A program made the translations under genes and the position numbers. 12,936 bases of DNA, taken from Peptoniphilaceae bacterium (GTDB taxonomy: Bacteria; Bacillota; Clostridia; Tissierellales; Peptoniphilaceae). Under the pieces are notes generated by a model that saw only the letters and a program-made list of their open reading frames with translations, was not told the origin of the DNA and made no database searches. The DNA lies in the NCBI GenBank assembly GCA_030152565.1, contig JASLJE010000013.1, positions 1 through 12,936 of the forward strand. The letters run 5' to 3'. Shown piece after piece: positions 5,757 through 11,846 of this stretch (position 1 is its first letter; each line of letters opens with the position of its first letter).

Positions 5757-6590
5757 TCAACCTTCCACTAATCTAAACACATCCTCAGTTAAACTCTCCA
5801 GTTCCCTATAGCTGGAGTAGAGAATCTTAGTATTTTTACTTGCCAAGTCAAATACCTGGTCTACTCTGGCCTTATAATCACTAGGCTTTTTATCAAAAGA
5901 TTCCACCATCTTAACAGCTCTTTTTTCATTTAAAAGATATTCCTTATTAAGGGCAAAAATAATCTCATTTAAGCAAGATACCACCCTAAAGTAATGACCT
6001 AATAAATAATAAAGATCGTCATTATAGATGTTATTCTTAGCCATCATAAGAGATAGGTTGGCCTCAAATATGTTTTCTTCAATTATTTTCTTCCTAAGTT
6101 TTTCTGGATAGACTTTTGCTTCCTTCTTAAGGTTTTTAATCTTCTCATCCCTGGCATATAAAATTTCTCCCATGGCCAGTTCTCCCATATACATATAGTT
6201 CATATAGGCATGAGGATGGCCGGGATGATAGATAGTCCTAACCTTTCCCCTCTTACAATCAAATATAACTTCCTCTAATTTCTTGGTATTTCTAAAAATT
6301 AAATCTACCTGGTAGCCTTCAATTAAAAGCCAACCGCCACCATCAAGCCACTGGCCCCAGTCTCCCAGGCCTGAAATTAAATCTCCCCTATTTTCGTCAT
6401 CCAGGCTTCTTGCCAAATAATTTAAGGAGCCTGGGTCAAAACCTTCCTGATAGTAAATACCTAAATCTATATCTGAGTTATGATCATGGGTTTTTCTAGC
6501 CCTAGAACCTCCCAAGACTATAGCGTCTATTTCTTCTATATCCCTTAATTGGTTTACTACATTTTCAATAATCTTATCTACTGTACACAT
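5757..6590 (-). CDS. Stand-alone nucleotidyltransferase-domain protein
   Basis: The 277-residue protein has an N-terminal nucleotidyltransferase fold of the MNT/KNT superfamily: VLGGSRARKTHDHNSDID at residues 25-42 gives the GS motif and the paired carboxylates Asp40 and Asp42. VDLIFR at 95-100 gives the third carboxylate, Asp96. Between them lies a conserved-looking DWGQWLDGGGWLLIEGYQ block. The C-terminal half, from about residue 125, is helical and contains ALNKEYLLNEKRA, consistent with the substrate-binding half of aminoglycoside-adenylyltransferase-like enzymes. All three acidic residues are present, so it is probably active, transferring a nucleotide to an unknown acceptor. The ATG at 6588-6590 has AGGAGG five bases upstream. 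It is the first gene of an operon with the FHDS protein and the deacetylase. An antibiotic-modifying role is possible but unsupported. Confidence 0.85.
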   Translation of the reverse strand: MCTVDKIIENVVNQLRDIEEIDAIVLGGSRARKTHDHNSDIDLGIYYQEGFDPGSLNYLARSLDDENRGDLISGLGDWGQWLDGGGWLLIEGYQVDLIFRNTKKLEEVIFDCKRGKVRTIYHPGHPHAYMNYMYMGELAMGEILYARDEKIKNLKKEAKVYPEKLRKKIIEENIFEANLSLMMAKNNIYNDDLYYLLGHYFRVVSCLNEIIFALNKEYLLNEKRAVKMVESFDKKPSDYKARVDQVFDLASKNTKILYSSYRELESLTEDVFRLVEG

Positions 6591-6607
6591 ATAAACCTCC
6601 TAAGTAA

Positions 6608-6637
6608 ATTATAAGCTATAATAGGATATTTTGACAA
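6608..6637 (-). promoter_or_regulatory. Promoter of the nucleotidyltransferase operon
   Basis: On the minus strand TTGTCA (6632-6637) and a perfect TATAAT (6608-6613) are separated by 18 bases. The transcript would begin near 6601, only about 11 bases before the start codon and at or beside the AGGAGG site. The leader would thus be very short. Confidence 0.65.
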
Positions 6638-6755
6638 TATATATCTATAAATATGAAATAAATGTATAATATTTTTTTCTAACTATAGCTATAATTGAGG
6701 AAGGCAAACTATTTCCTGATTTTTCCCAACCAAAACATAAGCTTATTTTTATTAA

Positions 6756-6839
6756 TTGTTAAATAATTAATTACTTTAATTTAACAAGTTAATATAGTAA
6801 AATATAAATAGTCTTATAAAGATTGAAAGATTGTTAAAT
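6756..6839. repeat. Three copies of TTGTTAAAT, two as an inverted pair
   Basis: TTGTTAAAT at 6756-6764 and its reverse complement ATTTAACAA at 6779-6787 form a 9-bp inverted repeat around a 14-base spacer. A third direct copy at 6831-6839 lies inside the spacer of the plus-strand promoter. The rest of the 6591-6889 divergent intergenic stretch, apart from the two promoters, is plain AT-rich sequence in which I see no gene. Confidence 0.5.
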
Positions 6840-6851
6840 TTTTATTATACT
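6823..6851 (+). promoter_or_regulatory. Promoter of the HIRAN-like membrane protein gene
   Basis: TTGAAA (6823-6828) and TATACT (6846-6851) are separated by exactly 17 bases. Transcription would start near 6858, leaving a leader of about 32 bases with an AGGAG ribosome binding site before the ATG at 6890. A TTGTTAAAT copy sits in the spacer. Confidence 0.7.
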
Positions 6852-6889
6852 AGTTCTATCATATAAAATAAAAGTAATTAGGAGACGAT

Positions 6890-7468
6890 ATGCAATATAT
6901 ACTTATAGTAATTATCATATTTTTATTTATTTTATTATTAAAATTACAAAACAATAATAAAAAATATATTAATGAAAGGGCGGGCTTTACGTCCAAGTAT
7001 CCTGACCACCAAGATGATCCTAATGAGTTCTCTTTTAAAGTTGAGGGTACAGAATTACCAAAGATACAAAAAAACCTGAGTTTGATTGCCAGGGACCTGA
7101 TCCACGAAAAGGTAATTCCCTACAATGGCATTAAAGAAAGTAACATGTTTGACATGGACAGGTTAAAGAAATTCTGGGAAATAAAATATACTGGCCTAAA
7201 TGATGGCATCTATCTAGACTTTTTAGAAGACAATGGAGTCTTAAAAGGTTATGTACAAAATACTAAGTATGGCTTAATAGGCTTTATACCTGATCATATA
7301 GTCCACAGTCTACATGAATCCTATAAAAACACTAGAAGACATGATATTTTCTGGACCATAGGTGGAGGTAACTATAAATTTATAGATTTAGATGACTATA
7401 GTGCAGATGAAAAGATAGCCACAGGTTTTATGGAGTATGGCTTAAAATTAAAGGTAAAAAATAATTAA
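6890..7468 (+). CDS. Membrane-anchored protein with a HIRAN-like C-terminal domain
   Basis: The 192-residue protein starts with a single hydrophobic helix (residues 2-18) followed by a polar, basic stretch, consistent with an N-terminal membrane anchor and a cytoplasmic body. From about residue 46 the pattern resembles HIRAN-type domains of Firmicutes proteins: FSFKVEGTE at the start, a central segment with VIPYNGI, GLIGFIPDHIVHSL where the classic IGYIP motif sits, IGGGNYKFIDLDD, and a closing MEYGLKLKV strand. HIRAN domains in helicases such as HLTF bind DNA 3' ends; the role of small stand-alone versions is unknown. The domain call rests on pattern recognition only. It is a single-gene unit with its own promoter and AGGAG five bases before the ATG, converging on the GntR operon through a shared hairpin. 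Confidence 0.8.
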   Translation: MQYILIVIIIFLFILLLKLQNNNKKYINERAGFTSKYPDHQDDPNEFSFKVEGTELPKIQKNLSLIARDLIHEKVIPYNGIKESNMFDMDRLKKFWEIKYTGLNDGIYLDFLEDNGVLKGYVQNTKYGLIGFIPDHIVHSLHESYKNTRRHDIFWTIGGGNYKFIDLDDYSADEKIATGFMEYGLKLKVKNN

Positions 7469-7495
7469 GGTATGGATTTCCATACCTTAATTTTT
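7463..7495. terminator. Bidirectional terminator between the HIRAN-like gene and the GntR operon
   Basis: AATTAAGGTATGG (7463-7475) pairs perfectly with CCATACCTTAATT (7480-7492) across a four-base loop, with a T-run on the plus side and an A-rich sequence giving a T-run on the minus side. It contains the stop codons of both genes (TAA 7466-7468 on plus, TAA 7487-7489 on minus). Confidence 0.88.
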
Positions 7496-8209
7496 ATATA
7501 GGTCAAACAATAAATTTTCAAATTCTTCAAAATTATGAGGATAGTCTATCTTTCCCCTTCTAATATCCCTACTACCATCTTGATAGTCTATTGTAAGCTC
7601 CCAGTTTCCTCCGTCATAGGCACATCCCTTTAAGAGAACATCTCCACCTACATAAAGATCTCCTGCGTAATACAGGTCCCAGGATACTGGATTAATTTCT
7701 TCTAAAAGCTCTTTTTCTAACTTTAGAAATTCTTCCCTGGATAATATTTTATTTTTTATCTTTTTCACATCTTCTAAGTCTTCTAGCTTTTCAAAATCCA
7801 TATTTTTTATTTCCAGATTAGCTCCCTGGTCTGAGACTTCTATCAAACATTCAAAGCTTCCCTCATCTATAGACCCATTGTAGAAATAAAACTTTTTAAT
7901 CTTTCTTTCTTGATTAAAGTCTTCTCTTTCTATTTTTTCTCCCTGCCAAAACAAGGCTTCCTTGTCTAAAACATTAAAATAATAATTGGCAATTGAAGCT
8001 ACTAATTCCCCTTCATTAACATCAGGGTCTTCTTCTAGGTAAACCAGGTCTAAAGAATCATTTTCTAGACCTAGATAGGCAATATTTCCCCATTTTTCCT
8101 TGTGACCAACCACAAGGCTTAAATCATAATTCTTATCCTTTATCCACTCAAGTTCATGATCATAGAACTCCCTAAACTTAAAATCCTTACTTTCAATAAT
8201 ATTAAACAT
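7487..8209 (-). CDS. Unrecognised acidic 240-residue protein
   Basis: No function can be assigned. The protein is soluble-looking and strongly acidic, without a signal peptide or membrane helix. A charged helical stretch rich in Glu and Lys runs from about residue 138 to 172. The C-terminal part (about 173-240) reads WDLYYAGDLYVGG, then GCAYDGGNWELTIDY, DGS and DYPHNFEEFENLL. This beta-rich pattern resembles tails seen on various uncharacterised Firmicutes proteins in which a tryptophan strand precedes a YP-x-NF motif. It is the last gene of the GntR operon, 15 bases after the DUF5808 gene, with AGGAG six bases before the ATG at 8207-8209. Its position suggests it works with the membrane protein, but nothing in the sequence shows how. 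Confidence 0.8.
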   Translation of the reverse strand: MFNIIESKDFKFREFYDHELEWIKDKNYDLSLVVGHKEKWGNIAYLGLENDSLDLVYLEEDPDVNEGELVASIANYYFNVLDKEALFWQGEKIEREDFNQERKIKKFYFYNGSIDEGSFECLIEVSDQGANLEIKNMDFEKLEDLEDVKKIKNKILSREEFLKLEKELLEEINPVSWDLYYAGDLYVGGDVLLKGCAYDGGNWELTIDYQDGSRDIRRGKIDYPHNFEEFENLLFDLYKN

Positions 8210-8224
8210 TTATCTCTCCTGCTA

Positions 8225-9343
8225 CTAGATATATTTTGTCAAAAAAACCAGGCTAAGTAAAATTAATACTAGAGGAAGTAAAAAAGCAATCATCCCCAGT
8301 GGTCTGGCCAGGTTAACAGTCCAGCCAACGCCCAGTCTTTTTTCTATAAAGACAGCCGGATCATCCCTGTTAAAATAAAGGGTATTTCCTAAGATCCATT
8401 TATCATCATCGTCCCTATAATACTTATTATACTCCATCTTATCATCCAGCTGGTAGTTTTCTCCCCCCTGGCCATATTTAATACTTAAATAAATAGAAAA
8501 AACAATAACATACAGGGTAAACAAAAGTGAGAAAACACTTATAAGTCTTCCATCTTTTAGTAGACCCAAACTAGATAAAATTATAAGTCCAAAAAGAATC
8601 TGAACTCCCAAGGCTGTAATAACAGTAAAATTATCCCAAACCCCAACATATTTTTTATGCTTGGCTATGGACTCTTCCATCCTATCCTTATTTAATTCTG
8701 GCTTTGATCTGACAATAGACCTGTAGGCAAAATAAAAGATCAAGCTCATAAGAAATTGGACTAAAATAATAAATACAAAAATCCAAGGACTTTTACTGGT
8801 AAATTTATCTGGCTTACCCAAAAGGTCCCAGTGACTTGGTATGGATGCTGGTAAAGTAGGATAGAAATAAAAAACCAAGATAAGTTCTATTACCACCAGG
8901 CCAAGCTGGTGTTTAGACCAGGATAAATATCCCTTTGGCTTTTCCCTTTCTTCCATATAGTTTAAATCCACTACTTTTTTATTTATGAACTTTTCCTGCC
9001 ACTTATTTTTGTCTTTTAAAATCTTTACCTTCTTGTTATATTTTAAGTATATTAAAAATAAGGCTAGAATATAAAAAATAGGTAGAAAAACTATTAAAAC
9101 TAGACTTTCATAATTAAAATATAAAAGCATGGAAAATAGGATAGACAAAATACTTCCTACCAAAATATTTTCCTTCCTGTAGTTATCATAGATTGTCCTT
9201 AGGTCTTCGCTATCTCTCACCTCTAGGGGAATCCTAACCCCCATAAATATGGATTTTCTTGACCATTTAATCTGGTTTATCTGTAGATAGCTTACCAGAC
9301 CATAGGTGAGTAAATAGGTAATTATTAATAAGATTTTTTCCAT
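8225..9343 (-). CDS. Polytopic membrane protein with DUF1648 and DUF5808 domains
   Basis: The 372-residue protein has about eight hydrophobic helices (near residues 3-20, 60-77, 80-100, 147-163, 187-207, 238-260, 266-288 and 348-370). The DUF1648 signature YPTLPASIPSHWDLLGKPD occurs at 161-179, and a cytoplasmic loop at 312-345 carries the DUF5808 signature DDDDKWILGNTLYFN followed by VFIEKRLGVGWTVN. DUF1648 also occurs in SdpI, the Bacillus immunity protein against the SDP peptide toxin, so a role in envelope stress or toxin immunity is conceivable, but this is inference. The gene overlaps the stop of the GntR regulator by one base (TAATG), with a GGAGGAG site upstream. The regulator-plus-DUF5808 arrangement recurs in Firmicutes as far as I know, and suggests that the regulator controls its own operon. 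Confidence 0.88.
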   Translation of the reverse strand: MEKILLIITYLLTYGLVSYLQINQIKWSRKSIFMGVRIPLEVRDSEDLRTIYDNYRKENILVGSILSILFSMLLYFNYESLVLIVFLPIFYILALFLIYLKYNKKVKILKDKNKWQEKFINKKVVDLNYMEEREKPKGYLSWSKHQLGLVVIELILVFYFYPTLPASIPSHWDLLGKPDKFTSKSPWIFVFIILVQFLMSLIFYFAYRSIVRSKPELNKDRMEESIAKHKKYVGVWDNFTVITALGVQILFGLIILSSLGLLKDGRLISVFSLLFTLYVIVFSIYLSIKYGQGGENYQLDDKMEYNKYYRDDDDKWILGNTLYFNRDDPAVFIEKRLGVGWTVNLARPLGMIAFLLPLVLILLSLVFLTKYI

Positions 9344-9717
9344 TATATTTTCTCCTCCAAACTATCATATAGGCTGGATATTCTATCCTGCATGTCTTTT
9401 TTACTTAGTCCCTTAAGCTTGCCTCTTGAGATTAAAAAAAGAAGATCCTCATCTAAGTTCTCATCCTCTCTTATGATAAAACCATCGCTTACCATGGCTC
9501 CAACCCTTCTATCAATAACCAGGTATCCCTCATCTTTTAATATATTATAGGCCTTTCTAACAGTGTGAAGATTTATACCTAGCTCTTCTCCTAGGGCCCT
9601 TACTGAAGGCAGTCTCTCACCTTTTTTTAATTGGCCACTGGCTATTCCTATAACTATTTGTTTTCTCAACTGGTCATAAATAGGAACTTCTGAATTGTAG
9701 TCTATTTCTATAATCAT
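9343..9717 (-). CDS. GntR-family transcriptional regulator, YtrA type
   Basis: The 124-residue protein is a short GntR regulator of the YtrA subfamily. The winged helix-turn-helix covers residues 10-78: VPIYDQLRKQIVIGIASGQL, then KKGERLPSVRALGEELGINL, HTVRKAYNILKDEGYL and the wing VIDRRVGAMV. The remaining 45 residues form only a short helical tail for dimer formation, too small for a metabolite-binding domain, as expected for YtrA types. The ATG at 9715-9717 follows a run of six G that serves as ribosome binding site. It is the first gene of an operon with the DUF1648/DUF5808 membrane protein and a 240-residue protein. The dyad over its -10 box fits autorepression; the inducing signal is unknown. 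Confidence 0.92.
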   Translation of the reverse strand: MIIEIDYNSEVPIYDQLRKQIVIGIASGQLKKGERLPSVRALGEELGINLHTVRKAYNILKDEGYLVIDRRVGAMVSDGFIIREDENLDEDLLFLISRGKLKGLSKKDMQDRISSLYDSLEEKI

Positions 9718-9727
9718 ATGCCCCCCT

Positions 9728-9746
9728 GTTATAGTTATTATATAAC
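9728..9746. promoter_or_regulatory. Candidate GntR operator overlapping the -10 box
   Basis: Read on the minus strand this 19-base element begins GTTATA and ends TATAAC, a perfect 6-bp inverted repeat with a 7-base centre. A nested GTTAT-ATA-ATAAC dyad covers the -10 hexamer itself. AT-rich dyads at or near the promoter are what short GntR regulators of the YtrA type bind. Confidence 0.5.
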
Positions 9747-9765
9747 ATACCTTTTCTTTTTACAA
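9737..9765 (-). promoter_or_regulatory. Promoter of the GntR operon
   Basis: On the minus strand TTGTAA (9760-9765) and TATAAT (9737-9742) are separated by exactly 17 bases. The -35 box directly abuts the T-run of the terminator of the preceding operon. Transcription would start near 9730, about 12 bases before the start codon. Confidence 0.75.
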
Positions 9766-9766
9766 T

Positions 9767-9789
9767 AAAAAAGGAAGCCTTGGCTTCCT
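9767..9789 (-). terminator. Terminator of the DJ-1/small membrane protein operon
   Basis: On the minus strand AGGAAGC and GCTTCCT arms (9783-9789 and 9772-9778) form a stem closed by a four-base loop, followed by a run of T (9767-9772). The stop codon of the 136-residue protein (9788-9790) lies in the first arm. Confidence 0.85.
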
Positions 9790-10198
9790 AATCTAAGTCA
9801 TTCATTCTACCAGCATAGTAATCTTTCATATACCGATCTTCTGAAATTATATTAACAGTGGTAAATTCTCTTTTTACCTTCTTATACTTTCCACCGTCGT
9901 CTATCAATTCTATAGATGAAAAGTATTTATTTCCTTTTTCGTCCAGATATAGATTTTCAATTTCAAAGGGAGACACTTCCTCCCACCTGTATTGATTGCC
10001 TGGAACTATTTCTGTTTCATCAAAGTCCAAGGTTAAAATCCCCGGAAACTTATCTCCTGACAAGATAAATCTGCATATAACCAGGTATTCTGAATCATTG
10101 AAATACTCTATATCCTTTATTTCAAAATTATGGTATTCAATCTTTTTTAGTATTTTTTTATACTCTTTCCTATCACCTATAAAATCAAATCTCTTCAT
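9788..10198 (-). CDS. Unrecognised 136-residue acidic protein
   Basis: No family is recognised. The protein is soluble and rich in Asp, Glu, Tyr and Lys, with alternating strand-like segments (YLVICRFILSGD, GILTLDFDETEIVPG, YFSSIELIDDGG) and a polar C-terminus. The reading frame stays open for 29 codons upstream to an ATG at 10285. The start is placed at 10196-10198, however, because GAGG lies five bases before it, the upstream extension overlaps another likely gene in a different frame, and that extension has no ribosome binding site. The GAGG overlaps the stop codon of the small membrane protein (TAGAGG), so the two are probably translationally coupled. It is the last gene of the DJ-1 operon. 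Confidence 0.75.
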   Translation of the reverse strand: MKRFDFIGDRKEYKKILKKIEYHNFEIKDIEYFNDSEYLVICRFILSGDKFPGILTLDFDETEIVPGNQYRWEEVSPFEIENLYLDEKGNKYFSSIELIDDGGKYKKVKREFTTVNIISEDRYMKDYYAGRMNDLD

Positions 10199-10206
10199 TT
10201 GCGCCT

Positions 10207-10359
10207 CTACTTTTTGTCCGTTTTGTTTTTTACACTTAAATAAGACCAAACTATCATTATTACAAAGAAGCCAACCATCCACCATATCAATTTAGGATAG
10301 GCTATAACTGCTATTATAAAAACGACAAAGCTTAGTAAGTTTACAAAAAAATTAAACAT
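10207..10359 (-). CDS. Small 50-residue membrane protein with two helices
   Basis: A 50-codon frame runs from ATG at 10357-10359 to TAG at 10207-10209. The translation is MFNFFVNLLSFVVFIIAVIA, then YPKLIWWMVGFFVIMIVWSY and LSVKNKTDKK. It consists of two hydrophobic helices (residues 4-20 and 24-41) joined by a short YPK turn, with a positively charged tail that should face the cytoplasm. It fits exactly between its neighbours: the ATG is four bases after the DJ-1 stop, and the stop overlaps the ribosome binding site of the next gene. The Shine-Dalgarno sequence is weak (GAAAGATGA), so translation probably depends on coupling. I recognise no family. Function is unknown; a partner or anchor for the adjacent 136-residue protein is possible. 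Confidence 0.7.
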   Translation of the reverse strand: MFNFFVNLLSFVVFIIAVIAYPKLIWWMVGFFVIMIVWSYLSVKNKTDKK

Positions 10360-10363
10360 CAAA

Positions 10364-10873
10364 TCATCTTTCAATCATTTCTATCACTGCCTTCATAAAT
10401 ACTGGAAGGTCTTTAGGTGTCCTAGACATAATTAAGTTATCGCTTATTACAACAGGTTCATCGACATAGATGCCGCCTGCATTAATTAAGTCATCCTTAA
10501 TAGAATGGTAGCAGGTAACTTTTTTAGATCTTAGGTCACAACATGATGCTAACATCCAGCCTCCATGGCAAATAGTTGCTATAGGCTTTTTGTCCTCATC
10601 CATTTCAACTACAAACTTTAAGGTAGCATCGCATCTTCTCATGTAATCAGGTGAAAATCCACCAGGTATTACAACAGCGTCATAATCCTTGGCTGAAACA
10701 TCCTTGCTGGCATGAGTGCTTTTTTCCTTGTAGCCACTCTTGGATACATAGTCTGCATATTTTTCAGTACCTATTAAATCGACTTCATATCCAGCTTCTA
10801 AAAGTCTGAAATAAGGATAAATTAATTCCTTTTCATCAAATTGATTTTCTATTAAAACTGCAACTTTTTTCAT
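10364..10873 (-). CDS. DJ-1/PfpI-family protein
   Basis: The 169-residue protein is a type 1 glutamine-amidotransferase-like DJ-1/PfpI member, a family that includes intracellular proteases, stress chaperones and reported glyoxalase/deglycase activities. The nucleophile elbow is ATICHGGWML at residues 99-108, with Cys102 and adjacent His103, and the PGGF loop at 70-73 forms the oxyanion region. The segment NQFDEKELIYPYFRL (10-24) matches the first-helix motif, but the position usually occupied by the conserved glutamate appears to be Asp13, with Glu14 next to it. AGGAGG lies six bases before the ATG at 10871-10873. It leads an operon with a small membrane protein and a 136-residue protein. 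A weak promoter may lie at 10903-10933. The exact activity cannot be inferred. Confidence 0.92.
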   Translation of the reverse strand: MKKVAVLIENQFDEKELIYPYFRLLEAGYEVDLIGTEKYADYVSKSGYKEKSTHASKDVSAKDYDAVVIPGGFSPDYMRRCDATLKFVVEMDEDKKPIATICHGGWMLASCCDLRSKKVTCYHSIKDDLINAGGIYVDEPVVISDNLIMSRTPKDLPVFMKAVIEMIER

Positions 10874-10902
10874 AAAATCCTCCTTTGATAATCTATATAC
10901 AT

Positions 10903-10933
10903 TATATACCCATTATTAGAAATAGGTTGACAA
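10903..10933 (-). promoter_or_regulatory. Possible promoter of the DJ-1 operon
   Basis: On the minus strand TTGTCA (10928-10933) precedes TATATA (10903-10908) by 19 bases, or the overlapping TATAAT (10901-10906) by 21. Both spacings are longer than ideal, so the assignment is weak. The rest of 10934-11051 shows no convincing element. Confidence 0.35.
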
Positions 10934-11051
10934 ATAGTATAAAATATTTAAAATTATGTCATATATGTATTTTTATTAAAAATTTTTCCTTCTCGCGCTG
11001 CATATTAATTCCTAATAATCTATAATTATATAATAGTCAAATAAAAAAGGC

Positions 11052-11846
11052 CTAAATAATGGTTTCAACATTTTCTAAAAATTCTGTGGGAGAAAAGCCT
11101 ACATACTTTTTAAATACCTGACTAAAGTACTTATAGTCTAGAAATCCTACCTCTTCTGCTATTTCATAGACCATATAGTCTCCATTTTTTAACAATTCAA
11201 TGGACTTTAAGATCCTATATCTATTTAAAAAGTCTGTAAAAGTATAATTGGTAGCTTTTTTAAACTTATTATTTAATGATACCTTGGACAGGCCCAGTCT
11301 ATCTTCCAAATCATTTATAGATATTTTTTTACTGTAATTCTTCTTTATATATTCAACCATCAAACTAACACTATCCGATGAGTTTTCAACCAGGGCCAGG
11401 TGGTTTACATCTAAAATATTTCTATACAAGTTAATATTTTCTATGGTTTCCTCCAGGTCCTTAACTGCCTTTCTGGTATTTAACTTACTGGTTAAAGCCT
11501 CCAAAACCCTATAGAGTTCTTCAAAATTAATAGGCTTAAGTAAATATTCTTCAACTCCTAAGGATATGGCCTTCTTGGCATAATCAAACTCTCCATAGCC
11601 AGTGACTATGATGGCCTCATACTTATAGGACAGTATGGACTTTTCTAACATTTCCAAGCCGTCCATAAATGGCATCCTAATATCTGTAATTACAATATCA
11701 GGCTTAAGCTCTCTTATCTTACTTAGTCCATCCTCTCCATCTACAGCCTCGCCTACAACTAGACAGCCTGCAGACATCCAGTCCACCATATATCTTAGGC
11801 CCTTTCTAATTATATCCTCGTCTTCTACTAATAAAACCTTATACAT
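11052..11846 (-). CDS. YesN-type response regulator with AraC DNA-binding domain
   Basis: The 264-residue cytoplasmic protein has an N-terminal receiver domain (about 1-120): acidic pocket VEDED at 8-12, phosphoacceptor Asp55 in VITDIRMPFMDG, VTGYGEFDYA at 81-90 with Thr82, and Lys104 in LLKPI. A linker leads to an AraC/XylS double helix-turn-helix domain at about 160-264, with INDLEDRLGLSKVSLNNKFK and YEIAEEVGFLDYKYFSQVFK followed by the FSPTEFL end motif. All phosphorylation residues are present. The gene overlaps the kinase stop by eight bases and is preceded by GGAGGG, so the pair is coupled. YesN-type regulators commonly control neighbouring sugar-uptake or carbohydrate genes, but none lies downstream here, so the target is probably elsewhere or beyond the right edge. 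Confidence 0.93.
   Translation of the reverse strand: MYKVLLVEDEDIIRKGLRYMVDWMSAGCLVVGEAVDGEDGLSKIRELKPDIVITDIRMPFMDGLEMLEKSILSYKYEAIIVTGYGEFDYAKKAISLGVEEYLLKPINFEELYRVLEALTSKLNTRKAVKDLEETIENINLYRNILDVNHLALVENSSDSVSLMVEYIKKNYSKKISINDLEDRLGLSKVSLNNKFKKATNYTFTDFLNRYRILKSIELLKNGDYMVYEIAEEVGFLDYKYFSQVFKKYVGFSPTEFLENVETII

Noticed and set aside
6698..6717. AGGAA/TTCCT inverted repeat followed by a T-rich stretch in the divergent intergenic region.
   Set aside because: The stem is only five base pairs with a ten-base loop, and no plus-strand gene ends upstream that would need a terminator.
10199..10285. A 29-codon upstream extension of the 136-residue protein to an ATG at 10285.
   Set aside because: It has no ribosome binding site and runs antiphase through the 50-codon membrane protein frame; the internal ATG at 10198 has GAGG at five bases.
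10959..11003. A 14-codon minus-strand frame upstream of the DJ-1 gene with an AGGA six bases before its ATG; a possible leader peptide.
   Set aside because: It is too short to support, has no regulatory codon run and no attenuator hairpin follows it.
11035..11075. Possible terminator after the response regulator, where AGGCC is followed by a T-run on the minus strand.
   Set aside because: The T-run is present but no stem longer than a couple of pairs can be drawn before it.
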